Of a stretch of DNA of 64,000 nucleotides, positions 7,730-15,976 are shown in pieces. The notes under the pieces were generated by a model. The model ran no database searches. It was not told where the DNA came from and saw only the letters and a list, made by a program, of their open reading frames with translations. The stretch covers positions 132,288 through 196,287 of the forward strand of contig DATGZX010000380.1 in assembly GCA_035296965.1 (NCBI GenBank), written 5' to 3'. The position numbers were made by a program, and so were the translations under genes. How positions within the stretch are numbered: position 1 is the stretch's first letter; each line of letters opens with the position of its first letter. The DNA comes from DATGZX01 sp035296965. Its GTDB lineage: Bacteria > Planctomycetota > Planctomycetia > Gemmatales > Gemmataceae.

Positions 7730-9676
7730 CTAGGCTGATTGGGCGAATCGAAGGGCCTGAAAGTGCGCTACGGTCTCGAATGGTTGCGACATGCTGGCGA
7801 TATCTTCACCAATTTGCTGAATTTCTGTAGTTTGCAGCAAACCGAGCCTCTTCTGATAGCCAAGGATCATGTAACCAATCTTCTGGGGATCGAGCTGCAT
7901 AAGTCGGCAACAGGTAGCATCAACAGCAAGCGGGTCTGATCCCATGATCAGCGCGCCAACGTGCTTGGCGGTCCCGTTCAGCGGACCGTCCCCTTCCATG
8001 CCTACAATCCCGTCCACGATGGCGAGATCGGGCGTTCGGGTAAGGGCAATGTCGACGATGCTATTGTCGATGCCTCGCCAATGGAGTTCGTTTTTGGGCC
8101 AACCGTAACAGATTCCAGGAAGGGTGCCGAAAAGGTTCTTCAATGATAGCGTCGCCCCGGCCCAATGGTGTGTTTTCATCTTGGGCAAGGAGATCAGGAC
8201 ATCGGCCGAGGTGATGGTACGTGCCAGGTAAAGAAACTCCAGCCCCGTGAGCCGGCCCAGGTTTGGACTTTTGACCGGGTCGTCATGGTTAAGGTCGGTG
8301 AACGAGACTCCGTAGTGGCTGAGCACATCTGCCATGCCGCTCGCGCGGACCAGGTACTCGACATTTCTCCAGTGCCCGGGGCCCTCTGCGACGATCACCT
8401 CAGCCGCACCTTCGCGTCGGCATAACTCGATGACAGCGCCGACAACGCGAGGGTCAGTGTTGATGACCTTATCGCGGTGATACTCGACGATGTTTGGCTT
8501 GAGAACCACACGTTTCCCCGATAGCGGCACCCGCTGCCGGAACGATTGGAATTGGTCACCAAGAATGCCCGCCAGATCGCCGTTGTAATCGTTGGCCCGG
8601 GCGATGTGGACGGCGGCCTGTGGCGGCAAAGGCCGTAGGCGTCCAACCGCCTCGACCGCCAGTCCTCGGAAAGTCGAAGTGAGACGCTGGCTCCAGGAGA
8701 GCCGCCGATTCGCCTGCCTTTTATTCGATCCAGGAAGCGGCAATACCGTTTTTCCTTCGGGTAGAATGGGATCATCAGCCAGTCGGAATGGATTGGTCTG
8801 GCCGGTGGAGAGTGCAAGAGCCGTCAGGGCTACGCGCGGCAGGGTAGGGCAGCGCCAATTCGGGTCTGATTTCCTCCCGTACACAGCCACGATGCAATCA
8901 TCGATAAGGGGGAGGGCGTCCTTCACTCCAGGATGAGTGGCATGGCAGGCGAGGGCCAGTTTGCTCCAGCAGAGGTGCTCCAGATCATCACTCACCAAGG
9001 CCTGCTTGAGCAAATAAGAGACTGAAGCTTGCACGCGTGGGTGGCTGCCGTGGCCTTGCAATGCGAGCAGCATCAGTGCCGTGGGACCGGGAATGGGGTC
9101 GGTTCGGCGGCCAAGAACCTGGCGATTGCCGTAGTTAATCCCGCCGTCGTCGAAGGCACGGTCCAGAAGCAGACGTTGCCCTTCCTCGACGCGAGGATGA
9201 TCTCCATAACCAGCCCGGCTGAGAGCCAAGCAAGCCCAGGCGGTCGGCTCCACCCAGGAAAAGTTGCCCTCGGCCCAGGGCCAGCCCAGTAGCCGCAAGT
9301 CGATATCATGGACCTCTATGGCGTTTTTTTCGTCGGGCTGAAGGCCCTGCCAGGAAAGGAGTCGGGAAGCGCTGCGCTCTCTTTCCGAAGACGGAGAGCA
9401 GGTTGCTGCTTGCACGAATAGCACGAGCGAGGTGGGCCAAATGGCCTCTTCGCGGTCATCTTTCAGGCGATAAGAGCCGTCCGACGCCTTGCTGGCGGCT
9501 AGTGCGGATTGGGCCTTCGATATCACCTCCTGATGCCTACCAGGATGCAGCGACAGGGCCAGGATGGCTAGGCAGGTCGGCTCAAGATGGACTGCTCCGC
9601 CTGGGGCATAGCCCCACCCGCCCTGGGGATGTGCCTGGGTTTCGAGCGCGTCCAAATAGGGCTGCAGGTCATGCAC
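7730..9676 (-). CDS. Fusion of a terpene-cyclase-like alpha-toroid with a DUF362 domain
   Basis: A 648-residue protein with two halves. Residues 1-300 carry repeated helical motifs such as GGWGYAPGGAVHLEPTCLAILAL, GNFSWVEPTAWACLALSRAGYG and DDGGINYGN, the pattern of squalene-hopene cyclase / prenyltransferase toroids, but no DXDD catalytic motif is obvious. Residues about 350-620 are a DUF362 domain: VVLKPNIVEYH, VAEGPGHWRNVEYL, LISLPKMKTH, LSLKNLFGTLPG. DUF362 proteins are of uncertain function, often iron-sulfur linked; no ferredoxin-type cysteine cluster is present here. There is no signal peptide. The start is GTG at 9676, preceded by GAGGAA at 8 bases. Function cannot be assigned. Confidence 0.75.
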   Translation of the reverse strand: MHDLQPYLDALETQAHPQGGWGYAPGGAVHLEPTCLAILALSLHPGRHQEVISKAQSALAASKASDGSYRLKDDREEAIWPTSLVLFVQAATCSPSSERERSASRLLSWQGLQPDEKNAIEVHDIDLRLLGWPWAEGNFSWVEPTAWACLALSRAGYGDHPRVEEGQRLLLDRAFDDGGINYGNRQVLGRRTDPIPGPTALMLLALQGHGSHPRVQASVSYLLKQALVSDDLEHLCWSKLALACHATHPGVKDALPLIDDCIVAVYGRKSDPNWRCPTLPRVALTALALSTGQTNPFRLADDPILPEGKTVLPLPGSNKRQANRRLSWSQRLTSTFRGLAVEAVGRLRPLPPQAAVHIARANDYNGDLAGILGDQFQSFRQRVPLSGKRVVLKPNIVEYHRDKVINTDPRVVGAVIELCRREGAAEVIVAEGPGHWRNVEYLVRASGMADVLSHYGVSFTDLNHDDPVKSPNLGRLTGLEFLYLARTITSADVLISLPKMKTHHWAGATLSLKNLFGTLPGICYGWPKNELHWRGIDNSIVDIALTRTPDLAIVDGIVGMEGDGPLNGTAKHVGALIMGSDPLAVDATCCRLMQLDPQKIGYMILGYQKRLGLLQTTEIQQIGEDIASMSQPFETVAHFQALRFAQSA

Positions 9677-9815
9677 CAGGGGAATTCCTCATGAATATAG
9701 TGAACACCTCGTCTCTTTCTGCAGTCTAGTACAAAAATAGGCTGCGGAGCGCGGCTGACTTCTAGGTTGTTCTCGTGAAGCGCCATAAAATCCCATCAGC
9801 AGGAGCAAGAGATCC

Positions 9816-10997
9816 ATGAAAAGCGCTCACTTCGATTGTTTCAGTGGTATTAGCGGCGACATGACCGTCGCAGCGTTGATCGACGCGGGAGTGTATGTTG
9901 CAGCTATCCGCCAGGGCATTGATTCCCTGGGGTTACCCATTCAACTTCATGCTGAGAAAGTGCGCAAAGGCGGTTTTGCAGCAACTGCCGTTCGCATCGA
10001 GGCAACGGACGAAAAAAGCCATCGTCACCTACCTCAGGTCGAGGCGATCCTGAAGCGTGGCAGCCTGTCGTCCAAGCAATACGATCTCGCCATGCGGATC
10101 TTCCGCAGATTAGCCGAGGCAGAATCGGTCGCCCATGGGTTGCCGATGGAGAAAGTGCATTTCCACGAAGTGGGCGCGTTAGACAGCATTGCCGACATCG
10201 TGGGCGCTGCCATTGGCCTGGACCTGCTGGGCGTCGAGCAGTTCACGAGCCGGTCCGTTCCCACGGGCAACGGCATGGTTCAGTGCGCCCATGGCTTGAT
10301 GCCGATTCCTGCCCCGGGAACTGCGGAATTGCTCAAGGGTGTGCCGCTCGCTCCGTCGTCCATTCAGGCAGAATTGACGACGCCGACGGGAGCGGCAATT
10401 CTGACAACGGTGGTGCAGCGTTGGATCGACTCTCCGGTGATGAGAGTCGAGCGGATAGGTTGCGGTGCAGGACAGCGCGACTTCCCCGAACAACCAAACT
10501 TGCTTCGGCTCTTCGTGGGCTCGGACAGCGTGTCCGCTGAGATAGATCAAGTCTGGGTGTTAGAGACGAACCTGGACGATTTGCCCGCGGAGGTCGTTGG
10601 CTACTGCTACGAGCGACTCCTAGAGGCTGGGGCGCTCGACGTGTTCACCACTCCCATCTTCATGAAAAAGAACAGGCCGGGCGTGCTACTAACTGTTCTA
10701 GCGCCCGAAGCCGTTTTGCTCTCTCTCGAGGCCATTCTATTTCGGGAAACCACTACGTTCGGCATCCGACGATATCCTGTGAACCGGCATAAGTTGCAGC
10801 GGCAATCCTGCACTGTGGAAACTTGCTGGGGACCCATTCAAGGAAAGCTTGGTTGGCGGCAGGGGATGGCGGCTGTATTTTCTCCCGAGTACGAAGACTG
10901 CGCCCGTGTCGCGAGGGAGCGCCATGTAGCACTCCGTGAAGTTTACCTGCAAGCACAGCGTGCTTACGACGAACAGGTTGGTAGGGGAGAGCAGTAA
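9816..10997 (+). CDS. larC: LarC-family nickel-pincer cofactor nickel insertase (DUF111)
   Basis: A 393-residue protein beginning with the family signature HFDCFSGISGDMTVAALIDAG. The central segment KVHFHEVGALDSIADIVGAA and the later VLETNLDDLPAEVVGY and FMKKNRPGVLLTVL are the conserved motifs of LarC/TIGR00299 proteins. LarC inserts nickel into the pyridinium-derived pincer cofactor used by lactate racemase and relatives. In the founding lactobacillus system LarC is made from two frames by frameshift; here it is one uninterrupted frame. larA, larB and larE are not in this window, so the cofactor pathway, if complete, is split. Confidence 0.9.
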   Translation: MKSAHFDCFSGISGDMTVAALIDAGVYVAAIRQGIDSLGLPIQLHAEKVRKGGFAATAVRIEATDEKSHRHLPQVEAILKRGSLSSKQYDLAMRIFRRLAEAESVAHGLPMEKVHFHEVGALDSIADIVGAAIGLDLLGVEQFTSRSVPTGNGMVQCAHGLMPIPAPGTAELLKGVPLAPSSIQAELTTPTGAAILTTVVQRWIDSPVMRVERIGCGAGQRDFPEQPNLLRLFVGSDSVSAEIDQVWVLETNLDDLPAEVVGYCYERLLEAGALDVFTTPIFMKKNRPGVLLTVLAPEAVLLSLEAILFRETTTFGIRRYPVNRHKLQRQSCTVETCWGPIQGKLGWRQGMAAVFSPEYEDCARVARERHVALREVYLQAQRAYDEQVGRGEQ

Positions 10998-11082
10998 ACG
11001 ATGCTGCTTGTTTCACATGGGGCGTTGAGCTTACCAAAATGGCACGAATACCCTTCCCATAACCTGGTCACGGGAGCCAGCA

Positions 11083-11475
11083 ATGAGCCACGAAGAACCG
11101 GTACATGATGCAGTACACGAAGAAGAGCCGGCCGGCCTAACCAATGAGGAGAGAACATGGGGAATGCTCTGCCATCTCTCGCCGTTGCTAGCATACTTCG
11201 CAGCAGGTTTGACCTTCATTGGCCCTCTGGTTTGCTGGCTAATCAAGAAAGACACCTCGAAGTTCGTAGACGCGAATGGCAAGGAGGCTCTCAACTTCCA
11301 GATTAACATCCTGGTTTATAAGATCATCTGCATCGCGCTCATGTGCATCGTCGTGGGCTTTGTGCTTCTTGGCGTGGTAATTGTTTACAACATTATCTGC
11401 TGTGTCATCGCTGGCATCCAAGCCAACAGCGGCCGTAGCTTTCGATACCCCTTTATCTTTCGTCTCATCAAGTAA
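11083..11475 (+). CDS. DUF4870 (Tic20-like) small membrane protein
   Basis: A 130-residue protein with an acidic N-terminus (MSHEEPVHDAVHEEEP), the motif TNEERTWGMLCHLSPLLAYF and three or four hydrophobic segments. The central GKEALNFQINILVY is the hallmark of DUF4870. These proteins are small integral membrane proteins of unknown role. It lies 30 bases upstream of alaS and may be cotranscribed with it. The ATG follows a weak GGGAG-like site. Confidence 0.85.
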   Translation: MSHEEPVHDAVHEEEPAGLTNEERTWGMLCHLSPLLAYFAAGLTFIGPLVCWLIKKDTSKFVDANGKEALNFQINILVYKIICIALMCIVVGFVLLGVVIVYNIICCVIAGIQANSGRSFRYPFIFRLIK

Positions 11476-11505
11476 GTCCCGATCGCAGAGCAGAGGCCGC
11501 TTTCC

Positions 11506-14202
11506 ATGTTGAGTGCCAACGAAGTCCGGCAGCAGTTCATTGACTTTTTTGTGCAGAAACACGGACACACGTTCGTGGAATCCAGCAGCGTCGTGCCTCT
11601 GGACGATCCGACTCTTCTCTTCGCTAATGCCGGCATGAATCAGTTCAAGGACGTGTTCCTGGGGATCGGGACGCGCCCTTACAAGCGGGCCGTCAACACG
11701 CAGAAATGCATCCGCGCCGGTGGCAAGCACAATGACCTCGATGACGTGGGCAAGGACACCTATCACCACACCTTCTTTGAAATGCTCGGCAACTGGTCGT
11801 TCGGTGACTATTTCAAGAAGGAAGCGATCGGGTGGGCCTGGCAACTCCTTACGGAAGTATGGAAACTCGATAAAGAGCGTTTACACGTTTCGGTTTTCGA
11901 GGGAGATGCTTCCGAAGACTTGGCCGCAGATGACGAAAGTGCGGCCCTTTGGCAGTCCGAGACGGACATTTCCCCATCCCATATCCACCTCGGAAACAAA
12001 AAGGACAACTTCTGGGAAATGGGGGAGACCGGCCCGTGCGGCCCGTGTACGGAGATCCACATTGATCGAACCCCTGACAAGAGCGGGGGGAAGCTGGTCA
12101 ATGCCGGCCGGCCTGATGTGATCGAGATTTGGAACCTTGTGTTCATTCAGTTCAACCGCGGCGAGGATCGCAAGCTGACGCCGCTGCCGGCCAAGCATGT
12201 CGACACCGGCATGGGCTTCGAACGCATCACCTCAGTCTTGCAGGGCAAAAACAGCAATTATGACACCGACCTGTTCACCCCAATTTTTGCGGCAATCAAG
12301 GAGATCACTGGTGCTGCTCCGTATGGCGGCAAACTGGCTGACTTCAAGGACACTGCCTATCGGGTGATTGCGGATCATATCCGCACGCTCGTCTTCGCGC
12401 TGACTGATGGTGCTGAGCCGAGCAACGTGGGGAGAGGGTACGTACTCCGCCGCATTCTGCGTCGTGCAGAGCGCTATGGTCGCCAGTATCTTGGCGCCAA
12501 AAAACCATTCCTCTGTGAGGTGGTTCCGACGATCGTCCAGATGATGAGCCCGGCGTTTCCCGAACTCCAGCGTAACCCGACGCGTGTGGCCGCGCAGATC
12601 CGAGAGGAAGAAGAAAGCTTCATCCGCACCTTGGATCGCGGAATGCGCCTGTTCGACGAGGCGGCGGACCGGGCACGGACGTCCAAAACGGCTCGTATCA
12701 GCGGCGCCGACGCCTTTCTGCTTCACGACACTTACGGACTCTACATCGACATCACCGAGCAAATGGCGCGGGAGGTGCAACTCGAAGTAGATCGTCCGCG
12801 CTATGAGGAATTGAGAGAGGAGGCGAAACGCAAAGCGCGCGGCTCCCGCAAGAAAGTGGCCATCAGCGCCGTGAGCGGCGCTCTGCCCAGGACGGATGAT
12901 TCACCCAAGTATCAGAGCTTGTCCACCGCGGGGAGCACAATCCAGGGCTGGGTCATGGACGGCAAGGTGGTCCGTTCGGGACGGCTGAGCAACGGCGAAG
13001 AGGCCGCACTCCTGCTGGACCGAACGAACTTTTATGCCGAGCAAGGCGGCCAGGTCGGTGACAGCGGAACGATTGCGACGTCTACCGGACAGTTCGAAGT
13101 CGAAGATTCCCAAAAGCTGGGCGACAGCGTATTGCACATTGGCCGGGTCGTGGAAGGGCACCTCGAGGAAGGGCAGCGAGCGGCCCTCGAAGTAACAGGC
13201 GCGCGCCTCCACACGATGCGCAATCACACGGTTACGCACCTCCTGAACTGGGCGCTGCGGCATGTCCTGGGTGCTCACGTTGAACAAAAGGGGTCGTTGG
13301 TCGATCCCGACAAGATGCGTTTCGATTTCGCGCACTCGGAGCCGCTTTCAGAAGAGCAAGTCAAAGAAATCGAAAGGCTTGTTAACGAAAAGATCTATGC
13401 CGACTTGCCCGTCAAGCCGATCGTGATGCTTTTGGCCAAGGCAAAAAACATCGCTGGCGTGCGTGCTGTCTTCGGCGAGAAGTATCCGGATCCGGTGCGC
13501 GTGTTGCTGATCGGCGCCGAACGGGTCGAAGACGTCACGGCGGATACTTCCGTGGAATTCTGCGGAGGCACGCATTTGAACCACACCGGACAAGCAGGTT
13601 TCTTCAAAATCGTCGGCCAGGAAGCGGTCGGCAAAGGAATCCGGCGGGTCATCGGCGTTACGGGCCGTGAATCGACAGCCACCGTGCAAAGGTTGGCAGC
13701 TGTCATCGCGGGATTGACCGATCGCTTTCGTTGCAAGCCCGAAGACGTTCTCAATCGCGTGGACAGCCTGCAAGAGGAGATCAAGAAGCTGCAGCAGCAA
13801 CTGAAAAAAGGAGCCTCGGCGGACCTCAAGGGCATCGCCGACATGCTTCTCGCCGAGGCGACTGAAATCAATGGCACCAAGATCATCGTCGGTGAATTGC
13901 CTGCGGGCCCGGAAGTGCAACTCAGGGAGCAGGTGGACCGCCTCAGACATAAGGCGGCCAGCGCGATTGTGGTCGTTGGCTGGGCGGAAGACGGCAAGGT
14001 TCAGCTCATCGCAGCCGTGACGGACGATCTGGTCCAAAAGGGCATTCACGCGGGCAAATTGATCGGCCAGGTTGCCAAGGTGGTGGGCGGCGGTGGCGGC
14101 GGCAAGCCGACCATGGCCCAGGCCGGCGGCAAAGAGCCTGGCAAACTACCCGAGGCCCTAAAGCTGGCCGTCAAGCTGGCAACGGAACAGTTGCAAAACT
14201 GA
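11506..14202 (+). CDS. alaS: Alanyl-tRNA synthetase
   Basis: An 898-residue enzyme of normal length. The class II catalytic core begins at once (FVQKHGHTFVESSSVVPLDDPTLLFANAGMNQF), and GPCGPCTEIH is conserved. The editing domain carries the zinc-binding HTVTH (HxxxH near residue 573) and CGGTH (near 685) that remove mischarged Ser/Gly. The C-Ala domain with a glycine-rich GGGGGGKPTMAQAGG stretch ends the protein. It charges tRNA-Ala in the cytoplasm. A Lys/Arg-rich insert near residue 440-450 is a mild lineage feature. Confidence 0.98.
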   Translation: MLSANEVRQQFIDFFVQKHGHTFVESSSVVPLDDPTLLFANAGMNQFKDVFLGIGTRPYKRAVNTQKCIRAGGKHNDLDDVGKDTYHHTFFEMLGNWSFGDYFKKEAIGWAWQLLTEVWKLDKERLHVSVFEGDASEDLAADDESAALWQSETDISPSHIHLGNKKDNFWEMGETGPCGPCTEIHIDRTPDKSGGKLVNAGRPDVIEIWNLVFIQFNRGEDRKLTPLPAKHVDTGMGFERITSVLQGKNSNYDTDLFTPIFAAIKEITGAAPYGGKLADFKDTAYRVIADHIRTLVFALTDGAEPSNVGRGYVLRRILRRAERYGRQYLGAKKPFLCEVVPTIVQMMSPAFPELQRNPTRVAAQIREEEESFIRTLDRGMRLFDEAADRARTSKTARISGADAFLLHDTYGLYIDITEQMAREVQLEVDRPRYEELREEAKRKARGSRKKVAISAVSGALPRTDDSPKYQSLSTAGSTIQGWVMDGKVVRSGRLSNGEEAALLLDRTNFYAEQGGQVGDSGTIATSTGQFEVEDSQKLGDSVLHIGRVVEGHLEEGQRAALEVTGARLHTMRNHTVTHLLNWALRHVLGAHVEQKGSLVDPDKMRFDFAHSEPLSEEQVKEIERLVNEKIYADLPVKPIVMLLAKAKNIAGVRAVFGEKYPDPVRVLLIGAERVEDVTADTSVEFCGGTHLNHTGQAGFFKIVGQEAVGKGIRRVIGVTGRESTATVQRLAAVIAGLTDRFRCKPEDVLNRVDSLQEEIKKLQQQLKKGASADLKGIADMLLAEATEINGTKIIVGELPAGPEVQLREQVDRLRHKAASAIVVVGWAEDGKVQLIAAVTDDLVQKGIHAGKLIGQVAKVVGGGGGGKPTMAQAGGKEPGKLPEALKLAVKLATEQLQN

Positions 14203-14235
14203 CCGGCTCCCGGTTCCGGAAGCCACGGAGAGATT

Positions 14236-14688
14236 GTGGCTGCTTCAGAACAAAAAGGTCTCGAATCGGATCCCCGCTTTCCCAGTGGGCCCTGGACAGG
14301 TTATTTTCTTCAACCCTCGGTGCCGGGTCGAAACCTGATGGAGCTACACCTGACTTTTCGTCATGGCGAGATGACGGGCGAGGGGCGAGATTGGGTAGGC
14401 ACATTCCTTGTCCGCGGCAGCTACCAGCTAGTGGATGGCAAATGCCATTGGACCAAGAGCTACGTCGGCAAGCACGACGTTTTCTACAACGGGTTTAATG
14501 AAGGGAAAGGCATCTGGGGCGTGTGGGAAATCCCTGAGCATGACATTTCCCTGCGTGGAGGCTTCCACATCTGGCCCGAGGGAATGGGGGACCCCACGGG
14601 ATCGCATCTTACAGAGCAGGCCGAGCTGCCGACACCGGTCATTGAACCCATCGAAACGGAAGAACCGATCGCTGAGCCCGTGGGATAG
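14236..14688 (+). CDS. Conserved protein of unknown function, 150 residues
   Basis: The protein has no signal peptide or membrane segment. It is rich in aromatic residues (GPWTGYFLQPSVPGRNLMELHLTF, in two parts; GVWEIPEHDISLRGGFHIWP), suggesting a small beta-rich domain, and ends with an acidic proline-rich tail. The GTG at 14236 is chosen because GGAG lies 6 bases upstream. It follows alaS by 33 bases and is probably cotranscribed. I do not recognise a family; a lipocalin-like or ligand-binding beta-barrel is only a guess from composition. Confidence 0.65.
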   Translation: MAASEQKGLESDPRFPSGPWTGYFLQPSVPGRNLMELHLTFRHGEMTGEGRDWVGTFLVRGSYQLVDGKCHWTKSYVGKHDVFYNGFNEGKGIWGVWEIPEHDISLRGGFHIWPEGMGDPTGSHLTEQAELPTPVIEPIETEEPIAEPVG

Positions 14689-14689
14689 A

Positions 14690-14709
14690 GCCCGGCGAGC
14701 GCGCCGGGC
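14690..14709 (+). terminator. GC-rich hairpin after the alaS operon
   Basis: GCCCGGCG and CGCCGGGC form an 8-bp stem with a 4-base loop directly after the stop at 14688. No T-tract follows, so it may be a weak terminator or 3'-end stabiliser. Confidence 0.4.
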
Positions 14710-14898
14710 ACGTCAGATCCTGGTAATTTCCAACTTGCTTTGAATCTTCCCGTCTGCGCTTTCCTTGCCTACGCCTGCCGGTTGCGGGAATAAGTGACGG
14801 CGACAGCCAAAAATGGCCGAATAAAAGAGGTGCCAACGTTCGTGTTCAGGTAGCCCCGTCAGGTGAGACGGTGCAGCTCGTACGGTCGGAGGCGATGG

Positions 14899-15333
14899 AT
14901 GGACAGCCTGCGTTTGGCCCCAAGCCGGAACGTTCCCAGTACTGTTCCTTGTTGCCGTTGCGGGTCTGACGACCGGAAATGGGACCACATAGGGAGCAAG
15001 GCATATTGCCCAGAATGCCAGGAGTCTCTCGTCCTCGGCCTCGCAGAACCACTTACCGAGCACACTGAGAAAAACCGCTGTGCAGTTTGCAGCAAAGTCG
15101 GGACGGTGCGCTATCTCACATTTCCACTCCAGGCAACCACGCCCGTCGAGATCGACTTGTGTTCAGAACATCTGCGGGCGCTGATTGGACGCCGGCTCGG
15201 CCCGTACGCGTTTCATCAACTGCGCCGCAGGCTGCACGTGCTGGGACTGGGCGTGGAACTGATCTTCTTGCTTCATAACGCCTTCTACGACGAGCATGGC
15301 CGGGCCTTGCAGCCTGCCGCCGAGCCCGATTAG
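14899..15333 (+). CDS. Small double zinc-ribbon protein of unknown function
   Basis: A 144-residue protein with a first CCRCG...YCPEC ribbon and a second CAVC...DLCSEH cluster, so two metal sites of Cys4 and Cys3His type are likely. The C-terminal half is amphipathic (HQLRRRLHVLGLGVELIFLLHNAFYDEHGRAL). A GGAGG 6 bases before the ATG at 14899 decides the start over the longer frame from 14863. I do not recognise a named family; a nucleic-acid or protein-binding role is typical of such ribbons. It converges with the methyltransferase gene, the two stops being almost adjacent. Confidence 0.65.
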   Translation: MDSLRLAPSRNVPSTVPCCRCGSDDRKWDHIGSKAYCPECQESLVLGLAEPLTEHTEKNRCAVCSKVGTVRYLTFPLQATTPVEIDLCSEHLRALIGRRLGPYAFHQLRRRLHVLGLGVELIFLLHNAFYDEHGRALQPAAEPD

Positions 15334-15941
15334 TTCGGCAGAAGCGCGCGTCTGCGGAGGAAGCAAGACCAGCCCAGGAAGCGCATACCGTCTTTCTCAA
15401 CCTGGTCGAACCGGAACTCTTGTAGCCCCACGATTTCAAAGAACTGACCCAGTTCCTCTCGAAGCTCCCTCTCTTCTACAACCGGCGGTCCCGGGTCGTG
15501 GGGTTCCCGCGCGTTACCGGTGAGCACCAATCCCAAAGATCCTGGCTTCGTCAGCCGGGAGAGCGTTACCAAGAATCGTGAAACGTCGATTCGCCGGACC
15601 ACGTGATAGCAGCCGCGATCGAAAAAGAAGGGAAACGGTTCACCCAGGTCGGGCAAATCGAGCAGATCGGCGGCGATCCAACGCACAGCCACCCCGAGTT
15701 GGCTCGATCGTTGCCGCGCACGTTCGATGGCCACAGGACTGAGATCAATGCCCGTTACCTCGAATCCTTGCGATGCCAGCCAGAGTGCATTCGTGCCGGT
15801 ACCGCATCCCAGCTCGACAACCCTGCAAGGGCAGATGTTCTCTTTCTTCACGACGCGCTGCAGTTCCGCCGACGGCTTTCCCGTGTCCCAAGGAGTCTCC
15901 CCGGATTCGTATCTCTTATTCCACTGATCTTGTTCCGCCAT
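15330..15941 (-). CDS. SAM-dependent class I methyltransferase (TPMT/TehB-like)
   Basis: A 203-residue protein starting MAEQDQWNKRYESGETPWDTG, the opening typical of small-molecule methyltransferases of the thiopurine-methyltransferase/TehB group. Motif I is VVELGCGTGTNALWLA (around residue 42), followed by VTGIDLSPVAIERA and FFFDRGCYH. These enzymes methylate S, Se or Te in small molecules; the substrate here is not known. The ATG at 15941 has AAAGGA 7 bases upstream and is preferred over the 65-residue longer frame. It starts 35 bases after the tandem hydrolase stop, so one operon is likely. Confidence 0.85.
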   Translation of the reverse strand: MAEQDQWNKRYESGETPWDTGKPSAELQRVVKKENICPCRVVELGCGTGTNALWLASQGFEVTGIDLSPVAIERARQRSSQLGVAVRWIAADLLDLPDLGEPFPFFFDRGCYHVVRRIDVSRFLVTLSRLTKPGSLGLVLTGNAREPHDPGPPVVEERELREELGQFFEIVGLQEFRFDQVEKDGMRFLGWSCFLRRRALLPN

Positions 15942-15976
15942 ATTCTGTTCCTTTGGGGGTCGATGCGTGGATGAAC

